Origin: [Scytonema hofmanni] UTEX 2349
GTDB taxonomy: Bacteria > Cyanobacteriota > Cyanobacteriia > Cyanobacteriales > Nostocaceae
NCBI RefSeq assembly: GCF_000582685.1
Contig: NZ_KK073768.1
Coordinates: forward strand, 2,626,191-2,690,190
Reading direction: 5' to 3'
DNA: 64,000 bases
The translations under genes and the position numbers were made by a program. The notes beneath the pieces were generated by a model. The model was given only the letters and a program-made list of their open reading frames with translations, was not told the DNA's origin and did not search any database. Numbering within the stretch: the stretch's first letter is position 1; every line of letters starts with the position of its first letter. Of the stretch, positions 59,401-64,000 are shown one piece after another.

Positions 59401-60534
59401 TTATTCATTCTCCATCCGTGACAAGACGTTCTGATAGTACCTAGCTGCCATTTCTTCTGCTTTTTCATAGACAAGTAACGGGTGTGTTAACATATCACCC
59501 GGCTCAGTTTCTAGATCGCTAGTTGAAAGTGACACTCGCCCTTTTTCAACATCAATCCAGACAATCATTGCTCTAACCCAGTCACCGACTTGAAAGACCT
59601 TCTCTAGATGCTCAACAGGTTGTTGAGAAATTGCATTGATATGTAATAGCACATAATATCCCCCAATATCAACGAAGACACCATACGATCTAATTCGACA
59701 AATAGTGCCATCTACAAGTTGACCAAGCTTAAGCGTTTTCAACCTCGCTTTTGCTGAAGCACTCCGATTATTAGATGTTCGTCTTACTATCAAGTTCTCA
59801 CGCAGTCCATATTTTTTGTTTAACTCAATTCTTCGCTTCTCATACCAACTTGGATCAAATTCACCTAAAGCAAGATCGATTGGTAGATTTTTGTATAAGC
59901 TGACCAGTGCGTAGGCTTCTGTCATTTGACCGTTAGCTGTTAATTGTGTAGTCCATAGCAATACATCATGTAGGATTACTAGCCATTGTTGTTCTAGGGT
60001 CAGTTGCTTCCATACGGTTTCACGTCCCGTTTCGGGAACCCTGCCACGTCCTCCCCAGTACATTGCTAAACGTGTTCGCCAATTTTCACCAGATATATTA
60101 GATGGCTTGAGTAGAGATCCCCAATTTGTATTGCTCAGATCATCAATATACGACCATTGTGATGGTTGATACTCATCCTTAAGAAATTTGATGACTCCAT
60201 CATGAAAAGCCTCGATCAATTCACAACGCTCAGTAGTAATCTTGAGACGTGTTGTAGTATCATTACCGCACAGCCACGGCTCAATACGGAATTGCACAAG
60301 TAGATCGCTCAAATACTCAGCTATAAGCTCTACTTGATGACCTTCCTCATCTATTATCATTTTTGCGGGTAGTTGGGAGTCTCGAATTTGCCCCAGCCAG
60401 ATATACAGTTCTTTATAAGGATCGAATACAGATGATGTCCAAATTTGGGTGCAAATATCATTGGCTTCTATGCGAAGCAAAATCCATCCTCTGAAAACAC
60501 CTTCATTGGAGGATTGCGTAAAGGTCACTCTCAT
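59401..60534 (-). CDS. S1 RNA-binding domain protein
   Basis: 377 residues. The first 265 or so show no recognised fold; they contain FDPYKELYIWLGQIRDSQLP and WKQLTLEQQWLVILHDVLLW. Residues about 270-342 are an S1 domain: LGQLVDGTICRIRSYGVFVD, YYVLLHINAISQ, and VEKGRVSLSTSDLE. The C-terminus returns to helix (EKAEEMAARYYQNVLSR). It probably binds RNA. The N-terminal role is unknown. It lies 97 bp downstream of cofH across a tandem repeat. Confidence 0.8.
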   Translation of the reverse strand: MRVTFTQSSNEGVFRGWILLRIEANDICTQIWTSSVFDPYKELYIWLGQIRDSQLPAKMIIDEEGHQVELIAEYLSDLLVQFRIEPWLCGNDTTTRLKITTERCELIEAFHDGVIKFLKDEYQPSQWSYIDDLSNTNWGSLLKPSNISGENWRTRLAMYWGGRGRVPETGRETVWKQLTLEQQWLVILHDVLLWTTQLTANGQMTEAYALVSLYKNLPIDLALGEFDPSWYEKRRIELNKKYGLRENLIVRRTSNNRSASAKARLKTLKLGQLVDGTICRIRSYGVFVDIGGYYVLLHINAISQQPVEHLEKVFQVGDWVRAMIVWIDVEKGRVSLSTSDLETEPGDMLTHPLLVYEKAEEMAARYYQNVLSRMENE

Positions 60535-60555
60535 TGATTCAAAAAAATATATTGC

Positions 60556-60645
60556 GATCTACTGATAGTGGATAGTGGTTAGTGGTTATCCGTCAACTAG
60601 CAACTAGCAACTAACCACCAACCACTAACCACTATCCACCAACTT
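60556..60645. repeat. TAGTGGT / AACCACT short tandem repeats
   Basis: GTGGTTAGTGG units followed by complementary ACTAGCAACTAACCACCAACC units. They extend into the last codons of cofH, since CACCAACTTTTTG at 60632 encodes its C-terminal KVGG. Confidence 0.7.
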
Positions 60646-61771
60646 TTTGATAAAGAGTATCCCTTTGTTGATAAGGTCTTCCTAAAGAAGTAACGGCAGC
60701 TTGCAAGGTATCAACTTCCATACAAGTGCCACCCAAAGCACCTGCCATTGTGGTAATATGTTCCTCCATTAATGTGCCGCCGATATCGTTGCAACCGGAA
60801 ACTAAAGCTTCTGTGGCACCCGCTAGTCCCAGTTTTACCCAGCTTGGCTGATGGTTAGAAATCCAATTTCCTAAGTAAATTCGCGCTACAGCGGTAAGTA
60901 GTAATGCATCAGCCAAAACTGGTTGATCGCGTCCGACACGGCGGCGTAAAGATTTGGGCGCTTCTTGTCCGACAAAGGGTAGTAAAATAAATTCAGTAAT
61001 GCGAGCTGGGTAGTCTTGATTAATGGCGCTTTTTTGAAGCTCACGCAATTTTTCTAAATGCTCTATTTGCTGTTCTGGGGTTTCAATATGTCCTGACAGC
61101 ATAGTGCAAGTGGTAGGCAAACCTAATTTGTGCGCTGTACTGACAATTTCTAACCAAGTAGCTGTGTCAATCTTTTCTGGACACAATATCCGTCGCACAT
61201 CATCATTTAAAACTTCCGCTGCTGTTCCTGGCATTGAACCAACACCAGCATCTCGGAAAGCAGTAATTACATCAACATATTTCAGGTTGTCTTCCCTGGC
61301 AATAAATTGGACTTCCTGGGGAGAGAATGCGTGTAAATGCAAATGGGGAAATTCTTGCTTAATGCTTTCTACTAGTTTGAGGTAATAGGGTAAAGACTTG
61401 CCATTCACCTTTGCTTGTAGATTTAATCCTCCCTGCATACAAATTTCCGTTGCACCACGCTGCACCGCATCTGTCAATTTTGGCAAAATTTGCCCCCAAT
61501 CTAACCAATAAGCACCCGCGTCACCATCATCGCGCCGGAAAGCGCAAAAACTACAGTGTTGTTCACAGATGTTAGTAAAGTTAATATTGCGATTAATTAC
61601 GTAGGTGACAGTATCGCCAGCTTGAGTATAGCGCAGTTTATCAGCTGTCGAGCGAATAGAGGCGATCGCACTTGCATCTGTTTGTTTTAACAAAACTACT
61701 CCTTCTTCAGGAGATAAATCATACCCGCTGCCGGCGCGGTCTAAAATAGCATCAAAAGTTACACTAGTCAC
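60632..61771 (-). CDS. cofH: FO synthase subunit 2 (CofH)
   Basis: A 379-residue radical SAM enzyme that joins 5-amino-6-ribitylaminouracil to a tyrosine-derived unit on the way to FO, the deazaflavin chromophore of some photolyases and core of F420. The cluster motif is C69-x3-C73-x2-C76 in NICEQHCSFCAFRRDD. Other marks are EICMQGGLNLQAKVNG, FSPQEVQFIAREDN, and GGTLMEEHITTMAGALGG. The partner CofG is not in this window. Full length. Confidence 0.94.
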   Translation of the reverse strand: MTSVTFDAILDRAGSGYDLSPEEGVVLLKQTDASAIASIRSTADKLRYTQAGDTVTYVINRNINFTNICEQHCSFCAFRRDDGDAGAYWLDWGQILPKLTDAVQRGATEICMQGGLNLQAKVNGKSLPYYLKLVESIKQEFPHLHLHAFSPQEVQFIAREDNLKYVDVITAFRDAGVGSMPGTAAEVLNDDVRRILCPEKIDTATWLEIVSTAHKLGLPTTCTMLSGHIETPEQQIEHLEKLRELQKSAINQDYPARITEFILLPFVGQEAPKSLRRRVGRDQPVLADALLLTAVARIYLGNWISNHQPSWVKLGLAGATEALVSGCNDIGGTLMEEHITTMAGALGGTCMEVDTLQAAVTSLGRPYQQRDTLYQKVGG

Positions 61772-61996
61772 AATTTCTCACAAGCACAATACATTTCTTA
61801 TTTTGACAATAAATATATTGTTTATCCTCGAACTGCATAAGTAAATTTGCTTCTACCTATTTCAATATAGAATGTAGGTTCTTTTAAATCAACTTTCATA
61901 AACTCAATCAGGTATTTGACTCCCAAAATCAAAATTATACATTTGGGGTAATTTTTTCACTGGCAAATTCATTTCATAAACAACGAAATAAAACTC
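61772..61996. other. Spacer upstream of the CVNH gene
   Basis: 225 bp of AT-rich DNA between divergent cofH and CVNH genes. A TTGACTCCC near 61917 with downstream AT-rich sequence could be part of a promoter, but no confident pair was found. Confidence 0.35.
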
Positions 61997-62395
61997 ATGA
62001 AAACCAACTTTGTAGGGATAATCGGTCTTTTATTCACATGCACAAGCCTGGGAATTATTCCTCGTGCTGATGCTGCACCTAGTAGTTACCAAAAGACTTG
62101 TTCTCAAATTTCTATTGCGGGAAATCAGCTATCAGCTATTTGCAAAACCAGGAATGGTTCATTAAACCAAACTTCATTAACTCTTAGAGGAATCGAAAAT
62201 ATTGATGGTAATCTAAAAGTAACTAACCCTAACAAAGTGAGTAGTTATCAAAACTCTTGCCCTGAAATCGGTATCAATGGGCGTCGAATCAATGCTACTT
62301 GCAAAAGAAGAGATGGTTCATTGAAGCGTACTTCGATAGTTTTGAACGGAATTGAAAACATTGATGGGTTTCTCAAATACACAAGTAGCCCATAA
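61997..62395 (+). CDS. Cyanovirin-N homologue (CVNH) lectin, secreted
   Basis: 132 residues. A signal peptide (GIIGLLFTCTSLGIIPRADA, cut near residue 27) is followed by two tandem CVNH half-repeats: SSYQKTCSQISIAGNQLSAI with CKTRNGSLNQTSLTLRGIEN, and SSYQNSCPEIGINGRRINAT with CKRRDGSLKRTSIVLNGIEN. Each half has the two disulfide cysteines and the ENIDGxLK ending of cyanovirin-N. The family binds high-mannose-type glycans. Whether this protein binds self or foreign sugars is unknown. Confidence 0.9.
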   Translation: MKTNFVGIIGLLFTCTSLGIIPRADAAPSSYQKTCSQISIAGNQLSAICKTRNGSLNQTSLTLRGIENIDGNLKVTNPNKVSSYQNSCPEIGINGRRINATCKRRDGSLKRTSIVLNGIENIDGFLKYTSSP

Positions 62396-62560
62396 ATGAT
62401 TTCAATTTATTTGTTATACCTTTTTCATGGCTGAGTTATTTAATCACAAAGCAAATTTGCTGAGTAGAAATCATTTTAACTTGAGCGCACTCGCAAATTA
62501 CCTTTAAATTAGCCTAGCCTAGAGAAAGGTTATGTAATGTATTTCAGTTAAAGAGCTTAT

Positions 62561-62594
62561 TTTTAGCGTTAGGACATTGGTCTTAACGCTAAAA
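62561..62594 (+). terminator. Long hairpin downstream of the CVNH gene
   Basis: TTTTAGCGTTAGGAC/GTCTTAACGCTAAAA arms with a 4-nt loop and one mismatch, 165 bp past the CVNH stop. The A/T-rich ends suit a bidirectional terminator. It is distant, so it may mark the end of an unseen transcript. Confidence 0.5.
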
Positions 62595-62648
62595 TATTTT
62601 AATTTATCCAAAAAAGCTATTAACTTATTGCATATTTATTCTGCAATA

Positions 62649-62865
62649 AGGGACTTCCAAATAAAAAAATATCCCAAAACTGACGCAAAAATCCTCTCTA
62701 TTTCTGTGTTCTCTGCGTCTGGAGTGGTTCGTTTCTTTGGATAATTTTAGGACTTACGCACTCAGTCGCGAGAAAACAAGACTTAGATAGGTGCTTCCTT
62801 GCGTCGATAGGGACGGAAATACGTAGTCCGTGCGTAAGTCCTGAATTTATTTCTTGGAAGTCCCT
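62649..62865. repeat. Outer repeat element with AGGGACTTCCAA ends
   Basis: 217 bp bounded by perfect 12-bp inverted repeats AGGGACTTCCAA (62649-62660) and TTGGAAGTCCCT (62854-62865). A family 2 MITE lies inside it at 62749-62842, so this may be an older element interrupted by a younger one. A target duplication was not clear. Confidence 0.55.
62749..62842. repeat. MITE family 2 (AGGACTTACGCA ends), copy 2
   Basis: 94 bp with perfect 12-bp inverted ends AGGACTTACGCA/TGCGTAAGTCCT, the same ends as the copy at 40355 but a different and shorter middle. Noncoding. Confidence 0.7.
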
Positions 62866-63157
62866 AAATTGATAAACGCACTAAAAATCAGATTAACTTG
62901 TAAATTAAAAGTTTATACAAAGTAACAAATGCTACGTGCAAATGAAGAGTGCGTAACCGCTACATCGCTAACTTGATTGCGATCGCTTTAACAACTGTGT
63001 GGAACTGGGAAAAATAGGAAGGAGACGGGGAATCCTCTCTTAGTGGATTATACATTTGAAGTAATTTGTTATTAGATATAGACTTGGGACTTTAGATTGA
63101 ACACAAATATCAAATCCCAAGTCTATATTTACAAATTGACTGGTTGCTGCCACCAAA
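62866..63157. other. Spacer upstream of the GT39-like gene
   Basis: No gene is supported. A 14-bp inverted repeat, ATATAGACTTGGGA at 63076-63089 and its complement at 63115-63128, with a 25-nt loop, ends 29 bp before the ATG at 63158. It may affect expression of the gene or be a further small repeat. Confidence 0.45.
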
Positions 63158-64000
63158 ATGAAATTTTCCCTTTATAAACAATGGTTTCACCCCTTACTGC
63201 TTTTGATGTGGTTATTCATCGGTATCGGTTTGCGGTTAATCAACTTAACTGCAAAACCTCCTTGGACTGATGAGTTTTCTACCCTGGTATTTAGCCTGGG
63301 GAATAGTTTTTTGCCAGTACCTTTAGATCAAGCGATCGCTCCTGATGTTTTGTTGCAGCCACTACAACCCCAAGCCAATGCTAGCATCAATGACGTCTGG
63401 ACACACCTAAGCACTGAAAGTAACCATCCGCCACTTTATTTTATGTTGGCTCACTGGTGGATGCGGTTATTTCCCACAGAAAATGGTTTAGTGTCGTTGT
63501 GGGGAGCGCGATCGCTTTCGGCTATTTTTGGTGCATTATCCATTCCAGCTATCTATGCCTTAAGTTGGTTGACTTTTCGCTCCCGCTTGGTTGCTCATAT
63601 AGCAGCGGCGATAATGGCAGTATCACCCTTCGGCATTTTTCTGGCACAAGAAGCGCGTCACTACACTTTAGCTATCTTGTGGGTAATTGCTTCCTTAGCC
63701 TGTTTGGTAATCGCTACACGTCACATCCAAACCCGCACGCAACTACCAATTTTAACAGCACTTTCCTGGGTGGTAATTAATGCTTTAGGTATTGCTACTC
63801 ATTACTTCTTTAGCCTCACCCTTTGTACTGAAGCCTTTGTTTTGATTTTTCTTTTTTGGCAACAGTGGAGAGAAGGGGACAAGGGGACAAGGGGACAAGG
63901 GGACAAGGGGACAAGGGGACAAGGGGACAAGGAGGACAAGGGGGAATTTGCTTTTCTATCTTCCTCTGCTTCCCCTGCCCCCCCTGCCCCCCCTGCCCCC
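63158..64000 (+). CDS. GT39-like membrane glycosyltransferase, cut by window end
   Basis: 281 residues are visible and the frame is still open at the last base. The N-terminus is a membrane segment (PLLLLMWLFIGIGLRLINLT) followed by PPWTDEFSTLV, the D-E pair of the ArnT/PMT (GT39/GT83) superfamily at the first periplasmic loop. ESNHPPLYFMLAHWW and FLAQEARHYTLAILW are further marks. Several more helices follow. Such enzymes use polyprenyl-phosphate sugars. From about residue 237 the frame runs through GGGGACAA and CCTGCCCC tandem repeats, which would put a foreign loop in the protein. Confidence 0.8.
   Translation, partial: MKFSLYKQWFHPLLLLMWLFIGIGLRLINLTAKPPWTDEFSTLVFSLGNSFLPVPLDQAIAPDVLLQPLQPQANASINDVWTHLSTESNHPPLYFMLAHWWMRLFPTENGLVSLWGARSLSAIFGALSIPAIYALSWLTFRSRLVAHIAAAIMAVSPFGIFLAQEARHYTLAILWVIASLACLVIATRHIQTRTQLPILTALSWVVINALGIATHYFFSLTLCTEAFVLIFLFWQQWREGDKGTRGQGDKGTRGQGDKEDKGEFAFLSSSASPAPPAPPAP

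Overview
The window looks like chromosomal DNA of a filamentous, Nostocales-type cyanobacterium. The octamer GCGATCGC (HIP1) recurs throughout, in genes and between them. Photosynthesis and carotenoid genes are present (chlG, psb27, crtR, btpA, a PucC-type carrier), along with cyanobacteria-restricted families (DUF3086, DUF3119, DUF2862). Intergenic DNA is rich in short tandem repeats and palindromes. No rRNA, tRNA or CRISPR array was recognised. Species cannot be assigned from the sequence alone.

Layout. 1-2 kb: an accessory patch with an antitoxin-like gene, a severed partner gene, a REP-associated Y1 transposase between inverted double hairpins, a small MITE, and a Uma2 gene broken by one stop codon. 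2-11 kb: housekeeping and lipid genes (plsY, DUF3086, DUF3119, mlaE-type permease, sppA, aroH-type chorismate mutase, crtR, pyk). 11-28 kb: a surface-polysaccharide locus almost entirely on the minus strand. In transcription order it holds Wzm and Wzt transporter subunits, a methyltransferase with a long repeat-encoded coiled coil, a GT2-GT4 fusion, a second methyltransferase, a double GT2, rmlC with a partial copy, rmlD, rmlA, a GT2 and a GT4. A CAP-domain secreted-type gene sits inside it on the opposite strand. rmlB is absent from the window.

28-38 kb: a Uma2 fragment, a DUF2862 protein, a Get3/ArsA-like ATPase with an altered P-loop, then two very large DUF4347 surface proteins that share N- and C-terminal modules but differ in the middle. 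38-52 kb: chlG, a small Cys-rich membrane protein, an alcohol dehydrogenase, a dienelactone hydrolase with an intact Uma2 gene, an IMPase-family phosphatase, a PucC-type carrier, a DUF559 gene extended by a MITE, an aldo/keto reductase, a decayed Uma2 gene, a DEAD-box helicase and rimO. 52-64 kb: a candidate structured RNA, btpA, a VKOR-thioredoxin fusion, a possible 3D/MltA-like secreted protein, a GHL10-like hydrolase, psb27, an S1-domain protein, cofH, a cyanovirin-N homologue, and a GT39-like membrane glycosyltransferase cut by the window end.

The most coherent system is the polysaccharide locus. The Rml enzymes point to dTDP-rhamnose, the glycosyltransferases would assemble the chain, and Wzm/Wzt would export it. 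The coiled-coil methyltransferase next to a Wzt with an extra C-terminal domain resembles, by analogy only, the WbdD capping and ruler arrangement of E. coli O8/O9a. The second theme is small mobile repeats: at least three MITE-like families plus palindromic repeats, several inserted into genes. One insertion is dated by an empty site in a paralogous flank inside this window.
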